From CAZAQV01 sp964487255 (GTDB taxonomy: Bacteria; Myxococcota_A; Polyangia; Polyangiales; CAZAQV01), in NCBI GenBank assembly GCA_964487255.1, contig CAZAQV010000001.1:1-64000 (forward strand): DNA of 64,000 nt. The letters are read 5' to 3'. Of this stretch, positions 1 to 8,359 are shown in pieces (within the stretch, counting starts at the first letter, position 1; each line of letters opens with the position of its first letter). Below the pieces are notes generated by a model that saw only the letters and a program-made list of their open reading frames with translations, was not told the origin of the DNA and made no database searches. The translations under genes and the position numbers were made by a program.

Positions 1-5
1 AATGA

Positions 6-476
6 TTACCAGCGGTAATGTGCAAAAGCCTTATTGGCTTCAGCCATTTTATGAGTGTCTTCCCGTTTTTTAATCGAATTCCCAACACTTTGAGACGCAT
101 CCAACAGTTCTGCTGCAAGTTTCTCTTTCATGGTCTTTTCACCACGAGCTTTGGCGTAATTAACGATCCAACGAATCGCCAAAGCCAAACGGCGTTCAGC
201 CCTGACTTCCACCGGAACCTGATACGTCGCACCACCAACGCGACGGCTCTTAACCTCGACCTTCGGCTTCACCGCGTCGAGCGCCTTTTTGAACACCTCC
301 AGCGGGTCAGCCTTGTATCGGCCTTCAACGATGTCGAATGCACCGTAGAGAATCTTTTCAGCCGTCGACTTTTTGCCGCGCTTCATAAGGATGTTCACGA
401 ATCGAGCAACCAGTCGATCGTTGTACTTGGGATCGGGGATGATGATGCGCTTAGGGACTTCTCTTCTACGTGGCAT
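6..476 (-). CDS. rpsG: 30S ribosomal protein S7
   Basis: This is ribosomal protein S7, which nucleates assembly of the 30S head by binding the 3' major domain of 16S rRNA and lies near the E-site mRNA exit. The 156-aa length is standard for bacterial S7. The N-terminus (MPRRREVPKR), the KKSTAEKI segment and the RVGGATYQVPVEV loop are family signatures. It lies 30 nt downstream of rpsL on the same strand, the conserved str-operon order; fusA and tuf would be expected next but lie beyond the window edge. It probably shares the rpsL promoter at about 1000. Nothing unusual is seen. Confidence 0.98.
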   Translation of the reverse strand: MPRRREVPKRIIIPDPKYNDRLVARFVNILMKRGKKSTAEKILYGAFDIVEGRYKADPLEVFKKALDAVKPKVEVKSRRVGGATYQVPVEVRAERRLALAIRWIVNYAKARGEKTMKEKLAAELLDASQSVGNSIKKREDTHKMAEANKAFAHYRW

Positions 477-506
477 TTTCTTCTATATCCTAATCTGGTC
501 GAGACT

Positions 507-905
507 CTAGCTCTTGGGGCGCTTGACGCCGTACTTGGAACGCCGTTGCGTGCGCTCTGCCTTGTTGGTGTTGGACGGTCCCTTTGCGTCTGATGCATCG
601 AGTGTTCCGCGCACAACGTGATAACGAACACCCGGAAGATCCTTCACACGACCACCGCGAATGAGCACGACGGAGTGCTCCTGGAGGTTGTGCCCTTCGC
701 CCGGAATGTACGACGTGACTTCGAGACCGTTCGACAGTCGAACACGAGCCACCTTGCGCAGTGCCGAGTTCGGCTTCTTGGGCGTCGTGGTGTAGACGCG
801 CGTGCAGACGCCACGCTTCTGGGGGCAGTTTTGAAGGGCCGGCGACATCGTCTTCGCCTTGATTTGTTTGCGGCCCTTGCGAACCAATTGATTGACTGTC
901 GGCAT
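507..905 (-). CDS. rpsL: 30S ribosomal protein S12
   Basis: This is ribosomal protein S12, the decoding-centre protein that controls translational accuracy. The ATG at 905 gives a 132-aa protein beginning MPTVNQLVRKGRK, the canonical start. The reading frame stays open to 1043, but that extension has no S12 homology and crosses the predicted promoter. The TTPKKPNSALRK segment carries unmodified lysines at the position where streptomycin-resistance substitutions occur (K42 in E. coli numbering), so the allele looks wild type. It is the first gene of the rpsL-rpsG operon. Confidence 0.98.
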   Translation of the reverse strand: MPTVNQLVRKGRKQIKAKTMSPALQNCPQKRGVCTRVYTTTPKKPNSALRKVARVRLSNGLEVTSYIPGEGHNLQEHSVVLIRGGRVKDLPGVRYHVVRGTLDASDAKGPSNTNKAERTQRRSKYGVKRPKS

Positions 906-975
906 ACTGACTTTCTTTAATAATCCAGCTTGTTTAGGAGGCCACTGGACAGACCAGGGCCGAAAACGGTCGGGA

Positions 976-1003
976 AGAATACCCACGACCTTCACCCTGT
1001 CAA
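976..1003 (-). promoter_or_regulatory. Sigma-70-type promoter for rpsL-rpsG
   Basis: Reading the minus strand, a perfect TTGACA (-35) at 1003-998 is followed after 16 bp by TATTCT (-10, four of six matches) at 981-976, about 70 bp before the rpsL ATG. This is a sequence match only. The spacing and the location ahead of a ribosomal operon make it credible. Confidence 0.6.
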
Positions 1004-1020
1004 GGCGAGGCTCTAATTTT

Positions 1021-1100
1021 GGTTCTTCACGGCTACACCCCAAAACAGCGATGTGCTGAATAGCACATCAGTTTTTCACGCCTTCGCACGTTCATCACTG
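1021..1100 (+). repeat. Dispersed palindromic repeat, family 1 copy 1
   Basis: This ~80-nt element starts with GGTTCTTCACGGCTAC, has the core GATGTGC-TGAATA-GCACATC (1050-1069) and ends with CTTCGCACGTTCATCACTGC. The same three-part layout recurs at 1541, 34647, 56542 (minus), 59635 and 59719. It lies between the rpsL promoter and a 114-aa gene. It has no coding capacity. The core would form a 7-bp hairpin. Confidence 0.75.
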
Positions 1101-1193
1101 CCAACCGGACGCCCCATCGTCTGGAATTATTGCAAGATCCGTCGATCGGGGGCTTGTCCTATGTGACGAACAGGGTCATGCTCCGCTCCGATC

Positions 1194-1538
1194 ATGGCAG
1201 ATGAGGACAATGAGGTCTGGGTGGAGCTCGAGACCAACAAGGGGACCAAGTACACCAGCACTTACCGCGGGCGCATCGCGCCAGAGGCGCTGGAGGCCTG
1301 GGCCAACGGCGAGCTTGGGGAAAAGGCGATTCGACTCGAAGACGTTCACTGGGCCGATTACGGCGATGGCAAGCCTGAAATCGACACCATCTTGGGGCGC
1401 GAGCCTTTCCAGAACTTCACGGGGGTGGCCTATTTTCGCGCCGACACCGTGGTGACAATCCTCGTCCTCCGCGACGGCCGCGACATCACCAGGTTCCGCG
1501 GGCAAAGCGGTGGCGTCGTGCAACTTCGTCCACGCTGA
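1194..1538 (+). CDS. Hypothetical 114-aa protein
   Basis: I do not recognise this protein. It is 114 aa, acidic at the start (MADEDNEVWVELET), with no signal peptide or membrane segment. A beta-rich pattern and a charged middle (GREPFQNFTGVAYFRAD) suggest a small soluble domain. The ATG at 1194 gives the longest frame, and codon use resembles its neighbours. It stands alone, with no neighbour on its strand, and is bracketed by two copies of the family 1 repeat in the same orientation (1021-1100 and 1541-1620). The second copy begins 2 nt after the stop codon. Confidence 0.7.
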   Translation: MADEDNEVWVELETNKGTKYTSTYRGRIAPEALEAWANGELGEKAIRLEDVHWADYGDGKPEIDTILGREPFQNFTGVAYFRADTVVTILVLRDGRDITRFRGQSGGVVQLRPR

Positions 1539-1540
1539 AT

Positions 1541-1620
1541 CTCTGGCTCTTCACGGCTCCGCGTCACAACTCGTTTTGCAGATAGCAAATCGCGTTGCTT
1601 TGGCTTCGCACGCTCATCGC
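1541..1620 (+). repeat. Dispersed palindromic repeat, family 1 copy 2
   Basis: It begins CTCTGGCTCTTCACGGCTCC immediately after the stop of the 114-aa gene, has the core TTTGC-AGATA-GCAAA (1575-1589) and ends GGCTTCGCACGCTCATCGC. The core differs in base sequence from copy 1 (TTTGC rather than GTGC), but both arms changed together, so the palindrome is kept. It is in direct orientation to copy 1. Confidence 0.75.
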
Positions 1621-1645
1621 GTTTGCCGCTCACGCGATGAGCGGT

Positions 1646-2590
1646 CTACCAGTTGAGGGTGAGGCCGCCTGGGGAGAGCGAGAGGTGAAGCTCAAGCTCT
1701 TCTTTGAGCTCGGGGTCGAGTTCTCGCTTGCGCTCTTCACGGACCACGGGAACGAAACGCGCCTGTGCATCGATCACGCCGGCGATGGCGACCACGGCGA
1801 ACAACCCGGTGGAGAGCCAGTTCGCGATGCGAAAACCATCGCGTAAGTCGATGGCTCGCTGTCGCTCTTGCGGCCCAGGAGTCTCGTTACGAAGCGACTC
1901 ATGAAGAAAGTAGGTCGTGACACTCGTGGCGGCGAGAATGCCCTCGCTCAGCAGGAAAACGACGCCCAGCGTTTCGTGGCCGTTTTGAAACTGTCCGACC
2001 CCAAAGGGCACGGCAGCGACCCAACGCGAGTTATGGGTCTCAATGTACTCTGTTCGAGCAAGCTCTTGGATGCGTTTGCGACGCTCCTGACGTTTCATGA
2101 GTCTTTGCATTTCGGCCTTGCGTTGGCGCTCTTGTTCTTCGGCACGGGCTCGCGCGGCCTCTTCGAGCAACCGTTGTACACGCTCGCGGGTCTTTTCGAA
2201 GGCGCGAATGACCTCGCTTGGAAAAGCCAGCGGGTCGAGATTGTACGTGTTGTCGATACGTAGAAGCATCTCGAACTGGGCGTCCGCTTTTTCAGGTTCG
2301 CCCAAAAAAAGGTAGCTCGCGCCGAGATACTTTCGCGACTCCAGCACGAGTGGCCGGCTCTGAACTTTTGGGACCTCGCCTCCGACGAGCGCCTCAAAGC
2401 GATCTCGAGCCTCTTGGTAGTCTTGCTGTCGATAGGCTTTGCGCGCCTGTTCGAAGTCTTGGATGTCGTCAGCACGCGCAAGAGGCGCACTACCGAGCAC
2501 GGCAAACAGCAACACGGAGGAGCGTACCAAGGTCGTGAGAGCGCCGCGCGTCACCCGCCCTTTATACGGTGCGCGTACCGGTGCTGTCAC
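1646..2590 (-). CDS. TPR membrane protein paired with an upstream kinase
   Basis: This 314-aa protein has an N-terminal signal sequence (residues ~19-40, ending APLARA). TPR-like helices follow at ~41-135, then an arginine/glutamate-rich coiled-coil stretch (~136-180) and two hydrophobic segments (~195-225 and ~245-270). The start is GTG at 2590. It lies 21 nt downstream of the kinase at 2612-4366 and is probably cotranscribed. Residues 106-135 (FEMLLRIDNTYNL, then PSEVIRAFEKTR) closely match the end of the LysM protein encoded after another kinase (20437-21420), suggesting a shared partner module. Its biochemical role is unknown. An envelope scaffold or signalling accessory is inferred. Confidence 0.75.
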   Translation of the reverse strand: MTAPVRAPYKGRVTRGALTTLVRSSVLLFAVLGSAPLARADDIQDFEQARKAYRQQDYQEARDRFEALVGGEVPKVQSRPLVLESRKYLGASYLFLGEPEKADAQFEMLLRIDNTYNLDPLAFPSEVIRAFEKTRERVQRLLEEAARARAEEQERQRKAEMQRLMKRQERRKRIQELARTEYIETHNSRWVAAVPFGVGQFQNGHETLGVVFLLSEGILAATSVTTYFLHESLRNETPGPQERQRAIDLRDGFRIANWLSTGLFAVVAIAGVIDAQARFVPVVREERKRELDPELKEELELHLSLSPGGLTLNW

Positions 2591-2611
2591 CTAAGCCGCA
2601 TACGCCGGTTT

Positions 2612-4366
2612 TTAGGGGCTCGCGACGTCGTTCGGTTTGAGCGTCACACGCAGTTCCTTGACCTCACCAGCCTGAAGTGTGATGCGACCTTCGTACGGGG
2701 CGTAGCCATCGGATGTCACTTTGACGGGGACACTGCGCGTCAGACGCCCGCCGGTTTGCGCGAAGATCGTATTTCGCGTGCGGCCTTCGGCCAAGCCGTT
2801 ACCGACCGAAACGTCTGCCGGAACGTTTGTCGCGACGTAGATCCCCGCGGGCTTGAACTTGAGCCGTAACGGCAGTGTCATGGGCCCGCTTCCTGCCGTG
2901 ACCGTGAACTCGGTGCGCAGGTCTTCACAACAGCCCGCCGCGCCTACGGCAACGACGCGGTGCTTGCCGGGGCTCAGTTCAAGCTGTCGAAACGAGGGCC
3001 CGAAGGGTTTGGGTTCCGTGCCATCGATTCCGATCGAGACGTTTTGCGGCGTTGGGGAGAAAACGACGGTACGAGGTCCACGAGGCTTAACGGCGGGAAC
3101 TTTGATCTTCCTGTCAAACGGCTTTGTTTCAGTTGGTTGCTTGGCGTTTGCGACGTCTGTTTCCGTGGGAGTGGTAGTCGACGTGACAACCGGAACGTTG
3201 ACCGGATCAGGCTCGTCGGCAGACGCAAGCATGTCGGCAGAAGGACGCACGAAGACCGTGTAGCCCATCGCAGCAACTCCGATAATACCAAGAAACGCCC
3301 CTACGATAGAGATGCGGTTGACACGATCGAGCCAAGTCACGCGTCGAAGTAGCTTTTGTACCGAGCGATGTCCGGGTTCGAGAGCCGCCACGCGATTCAA
3401 AAAGGCGGCGGCGCGAGCACGGTCACCAACACGAATCGCTTCACGTGCGTGCTCAAGCAGAGGCTCGATCACCAGTTGATGAACTTTGTCGCTCGCGACT
3501 TTGGGGTCGTGAAGGTAGTCGATGAGAATGGCGCGTGGAGACTCGAACCCCGTCTCGCGCAGGAGCTCTTCGAGCGCACGACAAAAGGCCTCTGCGGAAG
3601 CATAGCGATCGACGGGCTTGCGCTCCATCGCTCTTCGGATGACCTCGCCGAGCTGCTCACCGATCACGGGGCGCAAACGAACTGGATCCGGGTACTCAGC
3701 ATCCATCACCTTGCGCAACACTTGGTGCGCCGTTTTGCCTTGGAACGGTAGTTCGCCGGTCGCGAGATAGTAGAGGACAGTGCCCAGCGAGAAGACGTCG
3801 GTTCGTTCATCGCAGTCACCCTGGTCAACCTGTTCGGGCGCCATGTGGCCCGGTGAGCCAAGGATTTGGCCCGTCGCGGTGTAACTCTGTGAGTCGACCA
3901 TCTGAGCAATGCCAAAGTCGGTCAGCTTCACGCCTTGTTTTTTGTGAACGAGAACGTTCTCCGGTTTGACATCACGGTGGATGATGCCGGAGGCATGCGC
4001 TTCACTGAGTGCGTACCCAACTTCGATGCAGAAAGCGGCCGCTACCTCGGCGGGCATCGGACCATGCTCTTCGACCAAGGCGCGTAGGGTCGGCCCCGTC
4101 AGCAACTCGGTCGCAATGTACGCCTCTTCGGAGTCTTCGTCAGAGCTGTCAAAGATTTCCAAGATGTTGCGATGACGGAGCCTGGCCACGGAACGCGCCT
4201 CACGTACAAAACGGCCACGCGCTTCTTTTGCGCCTCGCAAGTGTGGGTGCAAGATCTTGATCGCAACGTCACGATCGAGTCGGGTGTCGTGCGCGCGGTA
4301 GACAGTTGCCATGCCACCATGGCCTATCTCACCGAGTAGCTCGTATTTACCCAACTTGCGGAGCAC
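2612..4366 (-). CDS. Transmembrane Ser/Thr protein kinase with PEGA-like ectodomain
   Basis: This is a Hanks-type Ser/Thr kinase of 584 aa. The kinase domain spans ~7-270, with the ATP-binding lysine K37 (VAIK), HRDVKPEN (D132) and DFG (D150), so it should be active. A linker leads to one membrane span (~352-373). The outer part contains a Thr/Pro-rich stretch and two PEGA-like beta modules (~430-490 and ~500-580), the second more typical. The start is GTG at 4366. The TPR membrane protein follows 21 nt downstream. PEGA domains are thought to bind surface ligands, so signal reception at the envelope is inferred. Confidence 0.92.
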   Translation of the reverse strand: MLRKLGKYELLGEIGHGGMATVYRAHDTRLDRDVAIKILHPHLRGAKEARGRFVREARSVARLRHRNILEIFDSSDEDSEEAYIATELLTGPTLRALVEEHGPMPAEVAAAFCIEVGYALSEAHASGIIHRDVKPENVLVHKKQGVKLTDFGIAQMVDSQSYTATGQILGSPGHMAPEQVDQGDCDERTDVFSLGTVLYYLATGELPFQGKTAHQVLRKVMDAEYPDPVRLRPVIGEQLGEVIRRAMERKPVDRYASAEAFCRALEELLRETGFESPRAILIDYLHDPKVASDKVHQLVIEPLLEHAREAIRVGDRARAAAFLNRVAALEPGHRSVQKLLRRVTWLDRVNRISIVGAFLGIIGVAAMGYTVFVRPSADMLASADEPDPVNVPVVTSTTTPTETDVANAKQPTETKPFDRKIKVPAVKPRGPRTVVFSPTPQNVSIGIDGTEPKPFGPSFRQLELSPGKHRVVAVGAAGCCEDLRTEFTVTAGSGPMTLPLRLKFKPAGIYVATNVPADVSVGNGLAEGRTRNTIFAQTGGRLTRSVPVKVTSDGYAPYEGRITLQAGEVKELRVTLKPNDVASP

Positions 4367-4433
4367 GCCGATCGAAGAATAACGCGCCCGCGGCGAACGA
4401 GCTAACGCTAAGTTTCACGCCTTTCTTGCTGCC

Positions 4434-5981
4434 CTAGTCGACGAAACCATGCCAAAACCAAGCATTGCGGACGCGGTCCTGGTAGAGCCAGAGCAGCACT
4501 CCACGCTCGGTTTGCCCGTAATAGTAGTCGCGTTCGACGTAACGGTTCCACCAACCACCACTGATTCGGTATGGGCCCAAAAGCTGCACAACGCCCTCGA
4601 GTTTGTGCAAACGCTTGGGTTTGGAAAACAAACGCCGCACTTTCTGTGTATCAGAACCCACCGGTGCAACAGCAGGGACACGGAACTGACCCGCATACCC
4701 TCTCGCCTCACGCGTCACATAGCCGTACTGCGCCTCCGGAAGATGTCCGTCTCGTAACACGAACGACTGCACAGATTGCTCGCCGAAGGCCGCTTGCAGG
4801 CGCGCAATCGCGCGTTCGGCCGCTTCAGGGTCACGGGGTGGCCTGCCGTGGCGGACACTTTCCGCAACATCAAAGAGCGACAACTGATCGCCCTCGAGCT
4901 CACTCGTCTCCGCCTCAAGACGCAACATGCTGACTTCGCTCTGAAGGGACAAGTTCGAAAAACGAAGACGCACCAATTCCAAGAAAAGCGAGACGTCACG
5001 ACTAGGTGTCGCGGGATCGAGCTGTTCGCGATGCTCGCCGCCACGCTCATAACGAAAGAAGATGTGTAACCTTCGAATACAGAACCCTTGGGAGCTCACC
5101 AGCGCCACCAAGTCGTGAAGGGCACTTTTGACACCAAACAAAAGTCGTTCGAGATGGTCATCGGGCGGTGAGACCTCGATCTGCACTGAAAGTTCTTGCT
5201 GTGGCGCACGCGCCTGAATCGGCATGCGGTGCCGATCACACAACGACTCGTAAAGTTGTTTGGCCGCCGTGCCCAAACGAAGCGCAAGTTCCGAAGGATC
5301 GAGGGCGAGCAGTTGCCCAACATTGAGCACGCCGAGCAGTTGCAACTCGTAAACCAGCTTTGGCTCGATTTCCAAGTCGCTGAGTCGAACCTCACGCAGT
5401 GCATAAAACTGTGTTTTTCTGCTGCTAAACACCTGCACGTGTTTGCGGTTACGGTGACCATGCTGCGCGAGAGCATAGGTCGGGTAGCGTCCCAAACCAA
5501 CCGCCACGGAAAGCGCATACTGCTGCGCGGTGAAATACACGCGTACAGCGCGGCACCACGCTGAAGGCCCGCCGTAAAGACGGTGAAGACCCGATGGATC
5601 AACCCAAAACACCCCTGGTGCTGCGCTCACATCGCGAGCCTTCTCGACACGGGGAGAAAACTGCAACAGCGACCTCCCGAGTTCTTCCTCACACACACTG
5701 ATTTGCTCGTGACTCACGCGTGAAGCACGCAAGGTTGGCACCAGGTCGAGCGCTGCTCCCAAGCGCATACCTGAACGAAGGCCTTGTTGCCGAGCGCGGT
5801 CGCTTACAAAAGAAAGCACTTCTTCACCTTGCTTAGAAGCAGGACCATCTCGGAGCACGGCCACCGGCTCTCCTCGCCAGTGCTCGTTTTTTTTGAGCAA
5901 AAGTTGTAGTGGCAAGCAAGGAAATACAAAACAGGCCACCGGCACAGACTTTGTTTGTCCGGAACCAGACTTACTCTCCAA
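4434..5981 (-). CDS. imuB: ImuB, Y-family polymerase-like mutasome subunit
   Basis: ImuB is a catalytically inactive Y-family polymerase relative that links ImuA and DnaE2 to the beta clamp in SOS mutagenesis. The 515-aa protein has the ImuB layout. The catalytic acidic residues of active Y polymerases appear absent (ACFVFPCLPLQ where DxD would be; VFWVDPSGLHRLYG in the body). A clamp-binding motif QLSLF lies at 366-370, and the C-terminus has the family's GGWWNRYVERDYYYGQT block. The listed start is TTG at 5981, overlapping imuA by 11 nt; GTG codons about a dozen residues in are alternatives. dnaE2 is not adjacent. Confidence 0.9.
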   Translation of the reverse strand: MESKSGSGQTKSVPVACFVFPCLPLQLLLKKNEHWRGEPVAVLRDGPASKQGEEVLSFVSDRARQQGLRSGMRLGAALDLVPTLRASRVSHEQISVCEEELGRSLLQFSPRVEKARDVSAAPGVFWVDPSGLHRLYGGPSAWCRAVRVYFTAQQYALSVAVGLGRYPTYALAQHGHRNRKHVQVFSSRKTQFYALREVRLSDLEIEPKLVYELQLLGVLNVGQLLALDPSELALRLGTAAKQLYESLCDRHRMPIQARAPQQELSVQIEVSPPDDHLERLLFGVKSALHDLVALVSSQGFCIRRLHIFFRYERGGEHREQLDPATPSRDVSLFLELVRLRFSNLSLQSEVSMLRLEAETSELEGDQLSLFDVAESVRHGRPPRDPEAAERAIARLQAAFGEQSVQSFVLRDGHLPEAQYGYVTREARGYAGQFRVPAVAPVGSDTQKVRRLFSKPKRLHKLEGVVQLLGPYRISGGWWNRYVERDYYYGQTERGVLLWLYQDRVRNAWFWHGFVD

Positions 5982-6609
5982 AGCCGATCGCCGTGCCTTT
6001 CTTGCATGGTTTTTGTTTGGGGACAGGCTTCAGCATTGTTCGTGCAAAAAGGACACCATCTGGATCGTCACGCTCAAGACGAAGTAAGCATTGAGCCACG
6101 GGAACAGAAGTTTTGTTACGCAGCACCCGCCCCTCACCACGCACATAACGAATGCGCACGTTGACCAACGCACCGAGCGAAGTCTCTGCGTCGTCATAGG
6201 TCAGCAGCAAGACCGCACTCAGATGTTTTCGGGCCAACATCGCGATACGACTCTGCCAACTCGCCTTGCGTGCCCACCCCTCGGCAGCGTTCTCTCCAAG
6301 GTCGACCACCACACACCCAAAAGCACCCGAACGAAGCAAAAGCTCTGTCGCGCGCAGCTGTGCCTTGAGTGTGCGCTCACTTCGCACTCGCGCTCGCTCC
6401 GGCCCCACATCCGGTCGCACCCACAAGAGGCGCGAGAGATCGAGGCCTGCTCCGACCAAGTCTGGTGCAAAAGGTAGACTTGCCTCGGACCCCACCCAAG
6501 CGATGGGTTCGCACTGCGCCTGGGCATCTAAGAGCCAAGGTAAAACCGCGGAACAGAGCCCCAGACCCGACAATTGAATAAGGCCCGACCAAGGCACCCG
6601 CGAAGGCAC
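5971..6609 (-). CDS. imuA: ImuA, RecA-like mutasome subunit
   Basis: ImuA is a RecA/SulA-fold protein that works with ImuB and DnaE2 in damage-induced mutagenesis. The 212-aa protein has the short ImuA form. It shows the fold segments LLLRSGAFGCVVVDLGE and RKHLSAVLLLTYDD but no complete Walker A motif, as in some divergent ImuA proteins. The start is GTG at 6609; no ATG, GTG or TTG lies further upstream in the open frame. An SOS-box-like palindrome lies 86 nt upstream (6695-6712). The overlap with imuB implies translational coupling. Identification rests on fold pattern and context. Confidence 0.82.
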   Translation of the reverse strand: MPSRVPWSGLIQLSGLGLCSAVLPWLLDAQAQCEPIAWVGSEASLPFAPDLVGAGLDLSRLLWVRPDVGPERARVRSERTLKAQLRATELLLRSGAFGCVVVDLGENAAEGWARKASWQSRIAMLARKHLSAVLLLTYDDAETSLGALVNVRIRYVRGEGRVLRNKTSVPVAQCLLRLERDDPDGVLFARTMLKPVPKQKPCKKGTAIGFGE

Positions 6610-6694
6610 TTCAACAGACTGTTTTAATTCAGCTTTTTCTTTTTCTAGAAACGTTTTCGATCACCGTCCTACCCACAAAGGGAAGGATCATAAT

Positions 6695-6712
6695 ACTGAA
6701 CGCATCTTCAGT
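6695..6712 (-). promoter_or_regulatory. Putative LexA/SOS box upstream of imuAB
   Basis: The palindrome ACTGAA-CGCATC-TTCAGT lies between divergent imuA and the 247-aa regulator gene. As I recall it, the Myxococcus xanthus LexA box is CTRHAMRYBYGTTCAGS; its reverse complement matches 15 of 16 positions here. imuAB operons are classically LexA-controlled, so site and target agree. Binding is inferred. Confidence 0.6.
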
Positions 6713-6740
6713 GTCAAGAAAGACGCTCTACAATTGCAAT

Positions 6741-6760
6741 AACTATTGATTGTGATAGTT
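6741..6760 (+). promoter_or_regulatory. Inverted repeat before the 247-aa regulator gene
   Basis: AACTAT-N8-ATAGTT ends 5 nt before the GTG start at 6766. The site is compact, AT-rich and placed to overlap the ribosome-binding region, consistent with an autoregulatory operator. This is inferred from symmetry only. Confidence 0.35.
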
Positions 6761-6765
6761 GTTGT

Positions 6766-7509
6766 GTGGTGGACGAGCGTTTGCGTCGATCGATCGCCTT
6801 TTCTTTTGTGGAGCTCGTGGCCCGAGTGTTTCTCCGCTTCGGTCTTTCACTAGGCGATTTGCAGCGTTGGTGTCGCCTGGCCATGTTCGCCTCGCTTCGA
6901 AAAGAAGGCGCAACCATCGAAGACGCGTGTGCACGACTCGAAGTCAGCACACCCACAGGCTGGCGTCTTGCCAAAGAACTACGCGACGACTTCCTCGATC
7001 CTGAGGCAGACCACGCGCTCCCCATGAAGGTGGTCTATGCCCTTCGCACCGAGCCGCGTAGCGTCAAAAAGCTGCAGCAAATCTTTCCTGAAGAGACGCC
7101 CACGCGGATCGAAAACGTCCTCTTACAACTCACACAAGAAGGACGTGTTCGCGCACGCGAAGGACGTACAACCACCTTTGAAGTCACGCACGCCGAAGAC
7201 CGGATCGTCGGGCCAACCTGGGCAGCCAAGCTCGGCGCACTCAAAGCGCTGCTCCGGCATGTCGCGCAAACTGTCGACGCACGCTTGCTCAAAAACCGTC
7301 CGGACGCATTTGCCCGCACGATCGACCTACGCCTCGGCGATGAACAACGCGCGAAACTCGAAGCGTTTTACGAAGAGCAGCTTTGGCCTTTTTTGGGCGC
7401 CCTCGAACGAGAGGCTCTCGAGAGCTGCCCGAACGACAATCCGCCGGGCGATTTTCAAATTTCCTTGCTGTGGTCCAAGCGGGACGACAGCAAAGACAAA
7501 AAGGAGTGA
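6766..7509 (+). CDS. Putative winged-helix regulator (DUF6502-like)
   Basis: This 247-aa protein has two apparent DNA-binding-type segments. Residues ~10-70 (FVELVARVFLRFGLSLGDLQ, then a helix-turn-helix-like ARLEVSTPTGWRLAKELR) resemble my recollection of the DUF6502 family. Residues ~85-145 look like a second winged helix (TPTRIENVLLQLTQEGRVRA). The C-terminal half is alpha-helical and ends in a charged tail. It starts with GTG at 6766 and is divergent from imuAB, with a lipoprotein gene 3 nt downstream. A role in controlling either neighbour is possible but not shown. Confidence 0.6.
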   Translation: MVDERLRRSIAFSFVELVARVFLRFGLSLGDLQRWCRLAMFASLRKEGATIEDACARLEVSTPTGWRLAKELRDDFLDPEADHALPMKVVYALRTEPRSVKKLQQIFPEETPTRIENVLLQLTQEGRVRAREGRTTTFEVTHAEDRIVGPTWAAKLGALKALLRHVAQTVDARLLKNRPDAFARTIDLRLGDEQRAKLEAFYEEQLWPFLGALEREALESCPNDNPPGDFQISLLWSKRDDSKDKKE

Positions 7510-7512
7510 CTT

Positions 7513-8355
7513 ATGCGTACCAACAAACCTTCAACAGCTCTTCTCTTCGCGAGTTACGCGCTGCTTATCGCAGCATGCTCGAGCGAGACCCCTTCCGTAT
7601 GTGGCGAGGGAACCGAATTCTCACACCACACCGCAAACTACTGCCTGTACCGCGAGCCGATCACCGAGCAGGGCTTCACTTGTCCTGCATCGCTACCCAA
7701 TGCGTTCTCTTTCGGGGACTTTCGCGCCTGCGCAATGGAAATGGACCTGCCCCAAGACTTTGAAGTGGCCGCCCGCAAAGCCCTCTTCATGACCACAGAC
7801 GCGCGCGCCCAAGATACCTCCGTCGAGCAAGATGGGGCGCAAATGGACGCACGGCTCACGATGGACGCATCCGTGCCCGAAGACGCCGGCGGCGACTGTT
7901 TCAGCGCTTGGCAAAACGTTCAGTCAATCGTCACTGCAACCGACACGCCTTCCGACGCCAACGGACTTCGCTTCGAACTTACGTATCGGCTCAACGAAAG
8001 CAACCAAGCCGAGATCGAACTCGAGAACATCGCTGCGGAGGCTGTCGTGCAAGACTCAGATGGACCTTTTTCTACCGAAACGCATTCTGGGCACTGGGCG
8101 GAGCTTCGTGATGATCAAAACCAAACGCTGTACACGCGCCAAGTGTTTCAACTTATTCCGGAGTCAGTGGAAGTCTTTCCCGGTCCCGACAGTGGGTTTT
8201 CCAACGTCACACAGTGCCCCGAAGACGGTGTCATTCGCTTACAAAACATGGACAACATCGCGAGCGCAACGCAGCTCGTCCTCTTCCAAGACGAGATCGA
8301 CGGCAAAGACGGGCCCACGATCGAGTTCGCGCGCTTTTACCTACCCGGTCGCTAG
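7513..8355 (+). CDS. Hypothetical lipoprotein
   Basis: This is a secreted lipoprotein of 280 aa. Residues 1-21 form a type II signal ending in the lipobox LIAAC. The mature part is rich in Asp, Glu, Asn and Gln and has a few cysteines (PSVCGEG, DCFSAW, TQCPEDG) that could form disulfides. No family is recognised. The start lies 3 nt after the stop of the upstream regulator gene, implying translational coupling. It converges on the HELGH membrane protein gene with only 4 nt between stops. Confidence 0.75.
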   Translation: MRTNKPSTALLFASYALLIAACSSETPSVCGEGTEFSHHTANYCLYREPITEQGFTCPASLPNAFSFGDFRACAMEMDLPQDFEVAARKALFMTTDARAQDTSVEQDGAQMDARLTMDASVPEDAGGDCFSAWQNVQSIVTATDTPSDANGLRFELTYRLNESNQAEIELENIAAEAVVQDSDGPFSTETHSGHWAELRDDQNQTLYTRQVFQLIPESVEVFPGPDSGFSNVTQCPEDGVIRLQNMDNIASATQLVLFQDEIDGKDGPTIEFARFYLPGR

Positions 8356-8359
8356 CAAC

